Of a stretch of 64,000 nt of DNA, positions 24,151 through 33,360 are shown piece by piece. Origin of the DNA: Candidatus Enterococcus moelleringii (GTDB lineage Bacteria > Bacillota > Bacilli > Lactobacillales > Enterococcaceae); NCBI RefSeq assembly GCF_017377575.1, contig NZ_JAFREM010000012.1, forward strand, positions 1-64,000, written 5' to 3'. Under the pieces are notes generated by a model. It was not told the origin of the DNA and made no database searches. It saw only the letters and a list, made by a program, of their open reading frames with translations. How positions within the stretch are numbered: position 1 is the first letter of the stretch; the number at the start of each line of letters is the position of its first letter. The position numbers were made by a program, and so were the translations under genes.

Positions 24151-25500
24151 ATGCGGGAATTTTTAATCAAGGATTCTATTTTTACTTTTATCTATGGTTT
24201 TTTATATAATTTATGTATTCTAGCACCGATTTTGGGACTAGTCTTTTTGTCGGGGTTTTTTCTGAGATTCGGATTATTTCTTGTGGGTCTGGTACTAGCG
24301 TTGGTGATCATTCATCGCTTTCCCCAGAAAAAATTCCAGCGGAGATATCTATCCATTTTATATAGCGGATGCCTATCGTTGAAGATTTTTATCATGAGCT
24401 GCCTGCTAATTCTGGCAAGTCTGATTTTTTTCCTACTATTTAATAAGGTGTTTTTGCCTCACTTACTGGTGGGAGTATTATGGACTTTTCTGCTGGAAGC
24501 CATCCTATTCTGGAACGGGATGGTTCGCGTGTTCCTTTCTTCGGTTCAATTGGGATTAAAAATGCGAGTCATCGCTGTGCTTTGCGGCTGGATTCCGATT
24601 GTGAATATTGCAGCGTTGCTGCGGATTATTGACGTGGTGGAAAAGGAGCTGACCTTTGAATACCAGAAAGACTTGTTGGATGACGTAGCGGTGGAATCTC
24701 AACAGTGCCGGACGAAATATCCGATTCTGCTGGTGCATGGCGTCTTTTTCCGCGACATCAAATACTTGAATTATTGGGGAAGAGTGCCGCGCTTTTTGAA
24801 GCAGCGAGGGGCAATCCTCTATTATGGCAATCAGGAATCAGCGCAAAGTGTCGAGTATTGCGGGACGCAGCTGGCGGAACGGATTAAGCAGTTGGTAGAA
24901 GAAACCGGCTGTGAAAAGGTAAATCTTATCGCCCATTCCAAAGGTGGACTGGATAGTCGCTATGCGGTTGCTGTGGGTGGAGCTAGTCAATACGTGGCGT
25001 CGTTGACGACCATCAATACCCCTCACAACGGCTGCATTTTTGCCAACTATTTATTGAAGAAGGCACCTAAAGCTTTTGTCAATCAGGTAGAAAAAATGTA
25101 CAACTCGGCTTTTCAAAAGCTGGGGGATCAGCAGCCGAATTTTTTTAATGCAGTGAGCAATCTATCTGACGAAGCATGTAAAGAATTAAATGAGATAATG
25201 CCGAATCAACCGGATGTTTATTATCAAGGTGTCATGTCCTATGTCAGAAAAGCCTCTAGCGGGAAATTCCCTCTAAATGTCTTTTATCCAGTGGTAAAAC
25301 ATTTTGATGGCCGGAATGATGGCTTAGTTTCGGTAGAATCGGCCAGCTATTTTGATAACATGCTGGTGATCGATCCTCCGGGAAGACGAGGGATTTCCCA
25401 TGCGGACATGATTGATTTGAATCGGGAAAATATTGACGGCTTTGATGTTAGGGAATTTTACAAGGAGCTAATTGTGGGTTTGAAGGAGCAGGGATTTTAG
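24151..25500 (+). CDS. Membrane-anchored lipase-like alpha/beta hydrolase
   Basis: 449 residues from the ATG at 24151, which has AAGGGG 9 nt upstream; longer frames begin before the promoter. The first 175 residues hold four or five membrane segments. The hydrolase domain begins with PILLVHGVFF (oxyanion region), has the nucleophile Ser263 in IAHSKGGLDSR, a TINTPHNGC segment and a late Asp/His pair (HFDGRNDGLVS and GISHADMID). This is the layout of triacylglycerol lipases. Membrane-fused forms probably act on lipids at the membrane; the substrate is unknown. Confidence 0.8.
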   Translation: MREFLIKDSIFTFIYGFLYNLCILAPILGLVFLSGFFLRFGLFLVGLVLALVIIHRFPQKKFQRRYLSILYSGCLSLKIFIMSCLLILASLIFFLLFNKVFLPHLLVGVLWTFLLEAILFWNGMVRVFLSSVQLGLKMRVIAVLCGWIPIVNIAALLRIIDVVEKELTFEYQKDLLDDVAVESQQCRTKYPILLVHGVFFRDIKYLNYWGRVPRFLKQRGAILYYGNQESAQSVEYCGTQLAERIKQLVEETGCEKVNLIAHSKGGLDSRYAVAVGGASQYVASLTTINTPHNGCIFANYLLKKAPKAFVNQVEKMYNSAFQKLGDQQPNFFNAVSNLSDEACKELNEIMPNQPDVYYQGVMSYVRKASSGKFPLNVFYPVVKHFDGRNDGLVSVESASYFDNMLVIDPPGRRGISHADMIDLNRENIDGFDVREFYKELIVGLKEQGF

Positions 25501-25640
25501 CGAGTATAGAGCGGACTGATTTCAGTTTAGTTTTTGAGAAGTAGTAAGGATTAATAGCTGTGTTTAAGGACAATGTTTGTTCTTAGACAAAGCTTTTTTT
25601 GTGCTAACAACAACATTATTGTTTCTTTTGAATATTTTTC

Positions 25641-25657
25641 ACTATCTCAATTGTCTA
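25641..25657 (+). promoter_or_regulatory. Possible operator upstream of the aminotransferase
   Basis: TATCTCAATTGT is the reverse complement of ACAATTGAGATA found upstream of the allantoate amidohydrolase gene (43200-43211). See the shared-motif finding. Confidence 0.35.
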
Positions 25658-25725
25658 TTTTGGACAAAGTCTTTATGCCAAGAATAAGGTAAAATGAAAC
25701 TAATAGTAGGAAAGAAGTGGAAAAT

Positions 25726-26949
25726 ATGGAAGAAATGAAAATTGAGCGTCGTTTAATTATGACACCTGGACCAGTTGGAATCGACCCCCGTGTGTCCCAA
25801 GCAATGAGCGCATCAATTCTTGGACAGTTTGACCCAGAATTTACCAATATTATGAATAAAACAATGGAAATGATTCGCGCCTCCTTCTTAACAAAAAATC
25901 AATGGTCATTCCCCATTGATGGGACTAGTCGAGCTGGCTTAGAAGCGGTAATTGCCAGTATTGTGAGACCTGGAGACAAAGTATTAGTACCAATCATCGG
26001 TCGTTTTGGACATTTATTAGTTGAATTAGTCGAACGTGCCCAAGGTGAAGTTCATACAATTGAACGTCCAATGGGAGAAGTATTTGATCAAGAGGAAATT
26101 ATTGAAGCACTCGATCGCGTGCAACCGAAAGTTTTGGCCTTTGTTCATGGTGAAACCTCAACTGGCAGAATGCAGCCGATGGACAAATTAGGCAAAGCTT
26201 GTAAAGAAAGAGGGATTTTCTCTGTAGTAGATGCCGTGGCTACTTATTTAGGTACGGTCATTCCGGTTGATGAGTGGGAATTGGATGCGGTAATTGGCGG
26301 CGCACAAAAATGTTTGTCTATTCCATCAGGGATTACGCCGATTACTTTTAACGATCGTTTTGCAAAAGAAATCAACAAACGCAAACGGGTGGAAAGTGGG
26401 ATTCGTACCGCCGACGATGCTGAAGACAATCCGTTTATCACTAGTAATTATTTAGATTTAACTCAGCTTCAAGATTATTGGAGTGAGCGCAGACTCAATC
26501 ATCACACCGAGGCTACTGTAATGATGTATGGTTTGTATCAAGGGCTGCGTCTTGCTTTAGAAGAGGGCGTGGAAAAACGGGCTAAACGTCATGAATACCA
26601 CCACACTGCCTTGAAGAAAGCATTGAAGGCTTTAGGTTTAACGATTTACAGTGATAACAACCATGAAATGAAGATGGTTACCTGTGTCGAAATTCCCGAA
26701 AATTTAGACGGCGAAAAATTCCGCAGTGGCTTATTGAAGGAATACGGCGTCGAGATTGCGTCTTCTTTTGGTGCGCTTCATGGGAAAATTTGGCGAATTG
26801 GTACGATGGGCTATGTGGTACAAAAAATGAATATCATCACCTTTGTAACGATCTTTTCTGCCTACTTAGTCAACAATGGAGTTGAAGGCTTAGATCCTAA
26901 TGCAGCCTTATCCGCGCTGTTTGATTATTACGAAAATGAAACGTATTAA
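25726..26949 (+). CDS. pucG: (S)-ureidoglycine-glyoxylate aminotransferase-like class V aminotransferase
   Basis: 407 residues, PLP fold type I class V. The N-terminal TPGPVGIDPRV motif, WSFPIDGTSRAGLEA (cofactor phosphate site), VVDAVATYLG (Asp stacking on the PLP ring) and the Schiff-base lysine in GGAQKCLSIPSG are clear. The class also includes alanine/serine-glyoxylate aminotransferases; position before the allantoin permease and allantoinase favours PucG, which passes the amino group of ureidoglycine to glyoxylate to give glycine. ATG at 25726 is chosen; GTG at 25717 and ATG at 25735 are possible. Confidence 0.82.
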   Translation: MEEMKIERRLIMTPGPVGIDPRVSQAMSASILGQFDPEFTNIMNKTMEMIRASFLTKNQWSFPIDGTSRAGLEAVIASIVRPGDKVLVPIIGRFGHLLVELVERAQGEVHTIERPMGEVFDQEEIIEALDRVQPKVLAFVHGETSTGRMQPMDKLGKACKERGIFSVVDAVATYLGTVIPVDEWELDAVIGGAQKCLSIPSGITPITFNDRFAKEINKRKRVESGIRTADDAEDNPFITSNYLDLTQLQDYWSERRLNHHTEATVMMYGLYQGLRLALEEGVEKRAKRHEYHHTALKKALKALGLTIYSDNNHEMKMVTCVEIPENLDGEKFRSGLLKEYGVEIASSFGALHGKIWRIGTMGYVVQKMNIITFVTIFSAYLVNNGVEGLDPNAALSALFDYYENETY

Positions 26950-26957
26950 ATAACTTT

Positions 26958-27005
26958 AATAAGAGTTTGAACAGTCCTTTAGAGAATGTTCAAACTCTTA
27001 TTTTT
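26958..27005 (+). terminator. Terminator after the aminotransferase
   Basis: A perfect 15-bp stem AATAAGAGTTTGAAC/GTTCAAACTCTTATT followed by Ts. The remaining 27006-27281 holds the operator-like motif at 27093 but no gene. Confidence 0.9.
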
Positions 27006-27092
27006 ATGCCGTACAGTACATGCTTTGTTCGAAAAGCACAAAGCTACCGATACTATTTTAGTACTAATGACTAATGTAGAAACCTCATTAAC

Positions 27093-27105
27093 CGCTTACA
27101 ATTGA
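27093..27105 (+). promoter_or_regulatory. Shared operator-like motif upstream of the allantoin permease
   Basis: CGCTTACAATTGA, identical over 13 bases to 43195-43207 upstream of the allantoate amidohydrolase gene. Both begin allantoin transcription units, so a common regulator (PucR or IclR type) may bind. The left flank TTAAC-CG also resembles half a cre site. Confidence 0.45.
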
Positions 27106-27281
27106 AAGTGATAAAGGAACAGAAAACTTTTCATTAGTAATTGAATAGAGGATGACGATCTTCTATGAACAAAAGGCGCGCTGCTTCACATTGCAAAATA
27201 GAAAGTTTCACTTCTCTTTTTATCAACCTGCCTATATTTCCTGTAAAAGGATTATTGGACTGAAGTTAGGAGGAAGGGATA

Positions 27282-28763
27282 TTGAAGAACGAAGATTACC
27301 AGGTTTCTCAAGCAGAAATTGCTCAGTTTAAAGAGCGCGGGTATAACGACGACATGCTGCCCAAGACATCAGAAAAGCGAAACATGGGTGTAAAGAATTA
27401 TTTCACTCTTTGGATGGGATCGGTGCATAACATTCCCAATTATACAGCAGTCGGCGGTTTTCTATTTTTAGGATTATCACCAATCAACGTAATGTTTGCC
27501 CTAGTAATCAGTGCACTTGTTGTTGCTTTATTTATGACGATGAACGGACGAGCGGGTTCCAAGTACGGCATTCCTTTTGCCCTGCATTTACGCTCAACCT
27601 ATGGCGACCTTGGTGCTAAGCTTCCAGGATTTCTGCGAGGCTGTGTAGCAGCGATTGCTTGGTTCGGATTGCAGAACTATACCGGTTCCTTAGCGTTACT
27701 GGTTTTAATCGGTAAAGTATGGCCGGGCTTCTTGCAACTTGGCGGCGATGCCAGCTTTTTCGGAATTGGCATTCCTGGGTTAATTGCCTTTACCCTTTTC
27801 TGGGCATTGAATGTCTTAATCGGAATCGGTGGTGGCGATATGCTGAATAAGTTTACAGCTATCTTGAGTCCTTTAATTTACATCGTATTCGGTGGGATGG
27901 CAATTTGGGCGTTGCGTGTTGCTGGCGGGATTGGCCCAATCCTTTCCTTTGATACCAGCGGTGCTACCCAAAGTATGAATCCATTCTTCGCCTACTTTAT
28001 GATCATTAATTCGGTGTTAGCAGTTTGGGCGGCTCCGGGAGCCAGTGTCTCCGACTTTACCCAAAATGCGAAATCTACTAGAGATCAAACGGTTGGTCAA
28101 ATGGCGAGTTTGTTAGTGGCTTATGTCATCTTTGCTTTTTCAAGTGTAGCTATTTTAATCGGCGGATCGATTCATTACGGTATTCAAGAGTGGAATGTAT
28201 TGAACATTGTCGATCGTTGGGAAAGCTTCCCAGCAATTATAGTTGCGATGACTGTTTTCTTGTTAACGACTATTTCAACCAATGCAACGGGGAATATTAT
28301 TCCGGCAGCGTATCAGCTGTGTGCTTTATTCCCGAAAAAAATGACTTACAAAAAAGGCGTACTGTTAGCTGGTTTGATCAGCTTTATCATCATGCCTTGG
28401 AAACTGATGGAAAATGCCGACAGTATCTTCATTTTCTTGAATTCAATCGGCGCTGTTTTAGGCCCGGTTGCTGGAGTGATGATCGCTCATTATTTCTTTG
28501 TTAGTAAACAAAAGATTGATTTAAATGCTTTGTATATCGATCCTGAAGTAAAGGATTCTAAGAACATGTACCGCGGATTGAATCGCCAGGCTTATATCGC
28601 CACCATCATTGCTTTGATTGTTTCTTTAAGCGGACAATTTATTCCGGCAATGCAAGCGGTATCGAATGTGTCATGGCTAGTTGGTTTTGCTTGTGCGTTT
28701 GTTATTTACCTTGGTTTGAAGAAATTAGGCTCTGAAAGTAAAACTGAAGAGGCTTTTGATTAA
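27282..28763 (+). CDS. pucI: NCS1-family allantoin permease
   Basis: 493 residues, about 12 membrane segments. NCS1 features include the N-terminal NYFTLWMGSVHNIPNY segment, a YG..FA-type region (SKYGIPFALHLRSTYG) and the QNY motif in the third-to-fourth helix. The family takes up allantoin, hydantoins or nucleobases with sodium or protons; the next gene, allantoinase, makes allantoin the likely substrate. TTG start with AGGAGGAAGGG upstream. The stop lies 26 bp before the allantoinase start. Confidence 0.9.
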   Translation: MKNEDYQVSQAEIAQFKERGYNDDMLPKTSEKRNMGVKNYFTLWMGSVHNIPNYTAVGGFLFLGLSPINVMFALVISALVVALFMTMNGRAGSKYGIPFALHLRSTYGDLGAKLPGFLRGCVAAIAWFGLQNYTGSLALLVLIGKVWPGFLQLGGDASFFGIGIPGLIAFTLFWALNVLIGIGGGDMLNKFTAILSPLIYIVFGGMAIWALRVAGGIGPILSFDTSGATQSMNPFFAYFMIINSVLAVWAAPGASVSDFTQNAKSTRDQTVGQMASLLVAYVIFAFSSVAILIGGSIHYGIQEWNVLNIVDRWESFPAIIVAMTVFLLTTISTNATGNIIPAAYQLCALFPKKMTYKKGVLLAGLISFIIMPWKLMENADSIFIFLNSIGAVLGPVAGVMIAHYFFVSKQKIDLNALYIDPEVKDSKNMYRGLNRQAYIATIIALIVSLSGQFIPAMQAVSNVSWLVGFACAFVIYLGLKKLGSESKTEEAFD

Positions 28764-28788
28764 ACAAAAAGAGAGGACGGAAAAAAGT

Positions 28789-30153
28789 ATGAATCACGAT
28801 TTAGTAATTAAGAACGGTCTAGTTATTTTGGAAAGCGGAGAAGTCAAAACGGATGTTGCAGTGAAGGATGGAGTTATTTCAGCCATCGGGGCAGATTTAA
28901 CAGGCGACAAAGTTATTGATGCAGAAGGCTTAGTAGTAAGCCCAGGGATGGTTGATGCTCACGTTCATATCACAGATCCAGGCGGCGGCTACCGGGATGA
29001 ATGGGAAGGCTATGTAACTGGAACGGCTTCTTGTGCTAAAGGCGGCGTTACTTCATTTATGGAAATGCCATTGAACCAAGTTCCTGCGACGACTGATAAA
29101 GAAAGCTTAGCAATCAAATACGAAGCTGGAAAAAATAAATTACGCTCTGATGTAGCTTCCTTTGGCGGATTGACTCCGCAAAACTTGGAAGGCGGCATTC
29201 AAGAATTAAATGATGGCGGAGTAGCTGCTTACAAATGCTTCATGGCAACTTGCGGCGACCGTACCATCGACGGCGACTTCATGAATGTAGATGATTACTC
29301 TTTATATGAAGGAATGAAACAAATTGCTAAAACCGGCAAAGTCTTAGCGATCCATGCAGAAAATGCAGCAATCACTGATAAATTAGGAGATCTTGCTTAC
29401 AAAAATGGCGAGACTACATTGAAGGCGTATGTTGAAAGTCGTCCAGTCTTCACGGAAGTAGAACCAATCCGTCGTGCAATTTTATTGGCAAAAGAAACGG
29501 GCTGCCGGATTCACATTTGTCACGTAGCTTGTCCTGAAGGGGTGGAAGAAGTTACCAAAGCCCGTGCTGAAGGCGTCGACGTAACCTGTGAAACTTGTAC
29601 TCATTACTTGTACTTCCATACCGATGAATTGGATTCAATCGGACCAGTTGTGAAATGTTCACCACCAATCCGTGATTTGGAAACAAGAGCTGCTATGTGG
29701 GACAAATTATTGGCTGGCGAAATTGCCTTTGTTACTTCTGACCATTCACCATGTACACCAGATTTGAAGGATAAAGAGAATGCTTTTGAAGCTTGGGGCG
29801 GAATTTCCGGCGTACAAAATAACGTCGATGTAATGTTCGATGAAGGGGTACAAAAACGTGGTATGTCCTTGAAACAATTTGCGGACATTATTGCAACCAA
29901 CCCTGCTGATCGATATGACTTAGATACCAAAGGTCGCATCAGTGTTGGTAAAGATGCCGACTTTGTCTTAATCAAACCAGAAGCACCTTACACATTAAAA
30001 GCGGAAGATTTAGAATACCGCAACAAAATCAGTCCATACATTGGTCGTGAAATTGGAGCTCAAGTTGTTGAAACAATCTTGCGGGGCGAAACAATTTACA
30101 GTCAAAGTGAAGGGGTAACCGCTGAGTTCCCAGGACAATTTATCAAAAAATAA
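28789..30153 (+). CDS. allB: Allantoinase
   Basis: 454 residues, cyclic amidohydrolase. Metal-binding DAHVHI, the carboxylated-lysine region AAYKCFM, His in LAIHAEN and in IHICHVACPEG, and Asp in TSDHSPCTP form the binuclear site. Length equals that of E. coli AllB. It opens the hydantoin ring of allantoin to allantoate. ATG at 28789 has GAGAGG upstream; longer frames overlap the permease. Its place after the permease and its motifs favour allantoinase over dihydropyrimidinase or dihydroorotase. Confidence 0.94.
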   Translation: MNHDLVIKNGLVILESGEVKTDVAVKDGVISAIGADLTGDKVIDAEGLVVSPGMVDAHVHITDPGGGYRDEWEGYVTGTASCAKGGVTSFMEMPLNQVPATTDKESLAIKYEAGKNKLRSDVASFGGLTPQNLEGGIQELNDGGVAAYKCFMATCGDRTIDGDFMNVDDYSLYEGMKQIAKTGKVLAIHAENAAITDKLGDLAYKNGETTLKAYVESRPVFTEVEPIRRAILLAKETGCRIHICHVACPEGVEEVTKARAEGVDVTCETCTHYLYFHTDELDSIGPVVKCSPPIRDLETRAAMWDKLLAGEIAFVTSDHSPCTPDLKDKENAFEAWGGISGVQNNVDVMFDEGVQKRGMSLKQFADIIATNPADRYDLDTKGRISVGKDADFVLIKPEAPYTLKAEDLEYRNKISPYIGREIGAQVVETILRGETIYSQSEGVTAEFPGQFIKK

Positions 30154-30162
30154 TTAGTGAAT

Positions 30163-30197
30163 GATTGTTGGCAGTCTTCTGCCAACAATCCTATTTT
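30163..30197 (+). terminator. Terminator after allantoinase
   Basis: Perfect GATTGTTGGCAG/CTGCCAACAATC stem with a three-base loop and a short T-run. Confidence 0.85.
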
Positions 30198-30231
30198 AAA
30201 CCAAAAAGAAAAAGTAATGAACGTGTGGTGG

Positions 30232-30323
30232 CATCGTTAACGATGTCCGGCTTCAAAAACCAGCTTTGTCGGCATTAAGTCAACATTTGAATGAATTTGA
30301 TAAACGGTTTGTTCAAATGTTGA
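30232..30323 (+). promoter_or_regulatory. Palindrome pair upstream of the MFS carrier
   Basis: A perfect 14-bp palindrome CATCGTTAACGATG (30232-30245) is followed by a 12-bp inverted repeat TCAACATTTGAA/TTCAAATGTTGA (30280-30323, 20-nt centre). Neither is followed by a T-run, so they are more likely operators or a leader structure than a terminator. Confidence 0.45.
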
Positions 30324-30387
30324 TCGTAATGCTCCAAAGCCAAACGAGTTTGCGAAGCCTTTCTTACTAAAGGGAGGACGTAGTAAA

Positions 30388-31644
30388 ATGGAAATCAATG
30401 AAAACAAGCGAGCTCCCTATTGGAAGCAGATCATTTTCATTTTAACAGCCGGCTGGATTGTCATTTGGATTTATCGGACGGTATTAACACCGATTTATCC
30501 GATTATTAGTGATTATTTTGGAGGAGCGACAGACGCTCAGTTAGGGAATATCTCCAGTTTTTATTTCTTAGGGTATGTAAGTATGCAGATTCCATCGGGA
30601 TTATTGGTGGATCGATTCGGGAAAAAGAAAATCATGATTCCAGGCTTTTTGCTTTTTGGAGCCGGAACTTTATTTGTGGCAAGTGCCAGCAGTTTAAGCT
30701 TGGTCTTCATCGGAAGTGTATTGGCAGGACTTGGCTGTGGGACTTATTATGGTGTGGCGTACTCGTTAACAACTGAGTATGTTCCGGCCGAAAAGAAAAG
30801 CTTGGCTACGGCAATCGTTAACAGCGGGACAGCTGTCGGGAGCGGGTTAGGATTAGTTTCTTCCAGCTTCTTAGTGGGGGAAGGCGTCTTGCCTTGGCAG
30901 TATTTATTGCTGGCTACTGTTGTTCTGATTGTTGTCATGCTTGTGGTCTTCGCGAAATTTATTCGACCAGAACGAAAAGAAGTGAAGAAGGAAGCAACGC
31001 CAGCAGTAACGAAGGAAAAAAGCAAAGGTGCCATCAAGGATTTATTTAAATTACCGATGATTGCAGCCTATGTACTGTATTTCTCCACTTTATACACATA
31101 TTATTTAATCGACACTTGGCTGCCGAACTTTTTGGAAACAGAACGCGGCTTTCAAGGGACTGCCATTGGCTTGGCGTCTTCCTTAGTGTTCTTTACGGCG
31201 ATTCCTGGGGCTTTATTTTTCAGTCGGATCGCAGACAAGATTCCTAACAAGAAAACCACGATTATCATTATTTTAGAAATTTTAGCAGCGGGAATGCTGT
31301 TTTTCACCATCACAACTTCTAATCAAATGCTGCTGGTCTTTGGTATTATGGCTTATGGTTTCTTTGGCAAGTTGGCAGTGGAACCGATCATCATTTCTTG
31401 GCTGGGACAATTTGCTCCTAAGAAGAGTATTGCCACGACTTACGGAGTGTTTAACTTCTTCGGCATGTCGGCCTCGGTGATCGTACCATCAGTTACTGGT
31501 TTTATTTCCGATGCAACTGGCACGAAGGTATACGCATTCTACTTGGCGATCGGCATCATTTTGGCGGGGACTTTGGTGTTCTACTTAATCAATAAGTTCA
31601 GTCAACAAAAAGAAGCAAATGCAGTGGTGAATAATTCTAACTAA
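30388..31644 (+). CDS. MFS transporter of the allantoin island
   Basis: 418 residues, 12 membrane segments. MFS signature between helices 2 and 3 is LLVDRFGKKKIMIPG, and a related SRIADKIPNKKT lies after helix 8. The subfamily (anion:cation symporter-like, with IPSGLLVDRFG) often carries organic anions such as hexuronates or allantoate. With allantoin entering by the NCS1 protein, this one could take up allantoate/ureidoglycolate or export oxamate; the sequence does not decide. AAAGGGAGGACG precedes the ATG. Confidence 0.88.
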   Translation: MEINENKRAPYWKQIIFILTAGWIVIWIYRTVLTPIYPIISDYFGGATDAQLGNISSFYFLGYVSMQIPSGLLVDRFGKKKIMIPGFLLFGAGTLFVASASSLSLVFIGSVLAGLGCGTYYGVAYSLTTEYVPAEKKSLATAIVNSGTAVGSGLGLVSSSFLVGEGVLPWQYLLLATVVLIVVMLVVFAKFIRPERKEVKKEATPAVTKEKSKGAIKDLFKLPMIAAYVLYFSTLYTYYLIDTWLPNFLETERGFQGTAIGLASSLVFFTAIPGALFFSRIADKIPNKKTTIIIILEILAAGMLFFTITTSNQMLLVFGIMAYGFFGKLAVEPIIISWLGQFAPKKSIATTYGVFNFFGMSASVIVPSVTGFISDATGTKVYAFYLAIGIILAGTLVFYLINKFSQQKEANAVVNNSN

Positions 31645-31660
31645 GGATTCAAACGTAAAG

Positions 31661-31699
31661 ATCCGACTACCAGGTACAAATGGTAGTCGGATTTTTTTA
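31661..31699 (+). terminator. Terminator of the MFS gene
   Basis: ATCCGACTACCA pairs perfectly with TGGTAGTCGGAT, then T7, which overlaps the stop codon of the convergent pucR gene. Confidence 0.88.
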
Positions 31700-33313
31700 A
31701 TGAGATTCAGGCTCGGATAAAAATAGTGCCACCCGCAGCTGCAGAGAAAATTCTGGATCATTGATCGGCATGTTAAAGAGTTCTTCACATTTCTTAATAC
31801 GGTATTTTACCGTGTTGCGGTGAATAAACAGCGCTTCAGCTGTCTTGGTAATTTCGCACTGATTGTCCAGATAAGTCATAATTGTACAACGCAAGTCGAT
31901 ATCCAGCTGACTTTCAGGATAAGCCAAGTTTTTCAATATGGAAATACAGAAGTAACGCAGATCTTCATCAGAAACATTTTCAGTAATGCGTTTGATCCCT
32001 TGGATTTTGTTGTAGTAAACAAATTTGTTGGAACCGGCAGCTTCGTCGAGAGCATTCTTACTTTCTTTATAGGAGAAATGCAGCAGATCAATATTGTTTA
32101 CCGGATCACCAATACCAAAACGAGTGTAAACCCCGAAAAATTTTGCTAAGTAATCATGAACCTCTTCTAAAATTGGTAAAACTTCTTCTTTTTGCTGGAC
32201 AATAAACACCCATTGGTTCAACTGTTCTGTAGGAAACAGCATCAAACTTTTGTATTTCTTCTCCACATTATCAAACAAATAATCATAGATTAATGCATCA
32301 ATCTCCTTTGAGTAGTATTGCTTATTCATAGGAATCACAGCATGAATGTATACGACGCGATAATAGTTGGAGTTGAGCATAGGGAAATGCTTTTTGTACT
32401 CCATCCACTCAGCATCTTCGGTTACGGCCAAATGATTCAGCAAGTAAGTCAATAAGCTGCGGCGTTCGGCTCTCTTTTCATTTTTCAACGTTTGTTCTTT
32501 ATACAAGGTTAAGGTCAAAACAGTCAATGACTGCTGAATCGCAAATTGCGAGAAGGGATAAGGAAGCTTTTCTGCTTCGAAAATCACCAGCATAAAGGGA
32601 AAATAACGATCAGAGCCGATGGGGAAAACGCTGATCAAGGTTTTCTCATCTTCAGATAATTCGAACAAGAAGCTTTCCTTCGCCTTCCGCTGTTGGCAGT
32701 CTTTGATTTTTTCTAGCAGGCTGTTGGTTTTCTTTTCTGAGTTTAATAGATCATAGTTGGAAAATTGCAGACTGGAGCAGGCGATTTGTCCAAAGGAATC
32801 TACTAACAGAATGGACTGCTTGATCATTGAACTTAATTGTTTGATCAAGGTATCCAAAGAAGCCCCGTGAATCATCAAGTTTACGAACTTCTGCTGGATT
32901 TCCAAAGAGAAAAAGATTTGTTCGGTTTGGTCCTTCCAAATATAGCTAAGCAATTTGTGGGAAATATCTCCCAAGGTCATGTTCATGGGAATCTGAACAA
33001 TCGGAAAAGAAAGTTCATTGGCGGTGTCGATAACTTTTTGATCCAACTCCGGTAAAAAACGTCCCAGCTTAATTGCTATCCCAGCTGATGAGACCCGTGC
33101 CAAGGATCGAACAAACTCACAAAGACCGTCTACATCGTCGCGAAAAGCCATTGCGGTAGTAACTAATAAAGCATTACTGGGAATGTAGTAGCTGACATCG
33201 GGTGTTTCGGAAATTTCAACTGTATCTAACGGCCGTTCTAAATCAGCCTCTTCATTAAGCACCTTCAGTTCGGAAAAGCGTTGTATCTCTAAAATTTGTT
33301 TTAATGTAGTCAA
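31697..33313 (-). CDS. pucR: PucR-family transcriptional regulator
   Basis: 538 residues. The N-terminal PucR domain (about 1-125, TLKQILEIQRFSELKVLNEE) is followed by a GGDEF-like middle region and the C-terminal PucR helix-turn-helix (TYLDNQCEITKTAEALFIHRNTVKYRIKKCEELF). Bacillus subtilis PucR activates purine-catabolic genes with an allantoin-pathway metabolite as effector. This gene is convergent to the MFS gene and close to the IclR gene. It probably controls the transport/allantoinase genes, maybe through the CGCTTACAATTGA motif. Confidence 0.92.
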   Translation of the reverse strand: MTTLKQILEIQRFSELKVLNEEADLERPLDTVEISETPDVSYYIPSNALLVTTAMAFRDDVDGLCEFVRSLARVSSAGIAIKLGRFLPELDQKVIDTANELSFPIVQIPMNMTLGDISHKLLSYIWKDQTEQIFFSLEIQQKFVNLMIHGASLDTLIKQLSSMIKQSILLVDSFGQIACSSLQFSNYDLLNSEKKTNSLLEKIKDCQQRKAKESFLFELSEDEKTLISVFPIGSDRYFPFMLVIFEAEKLPYPFSQFAIQQSLTVLTLTLYKEQTLKNEKRAERRSLLTYLLNHLAVTEDAEWMEYKKHFPMLNSNYYRVVYIHAVIPMNKQYYSKEIDALIYDYLFDNVEKKYKSLMLFPTEQLNQWVFIVQQKEEVLPILEEVHDYLAKFFGVYTRFGIGDPVNNIDLLHFSYKESKNALDEAAGSNKFVYYNKIQGIKRITENVSDEDLRYFCISILKNLAYPESQLDIDLRCTIMTYLDNQCEITKTAEALFIHRNTVKYRIKKCEELFNMPINDPEFSLQLRVALFLSEPESH

Positions 33314-33360
33314 AAAAGTTCCCCTCCTAATTTGGTGTTCATTATTTATTTTTCTTGCCT

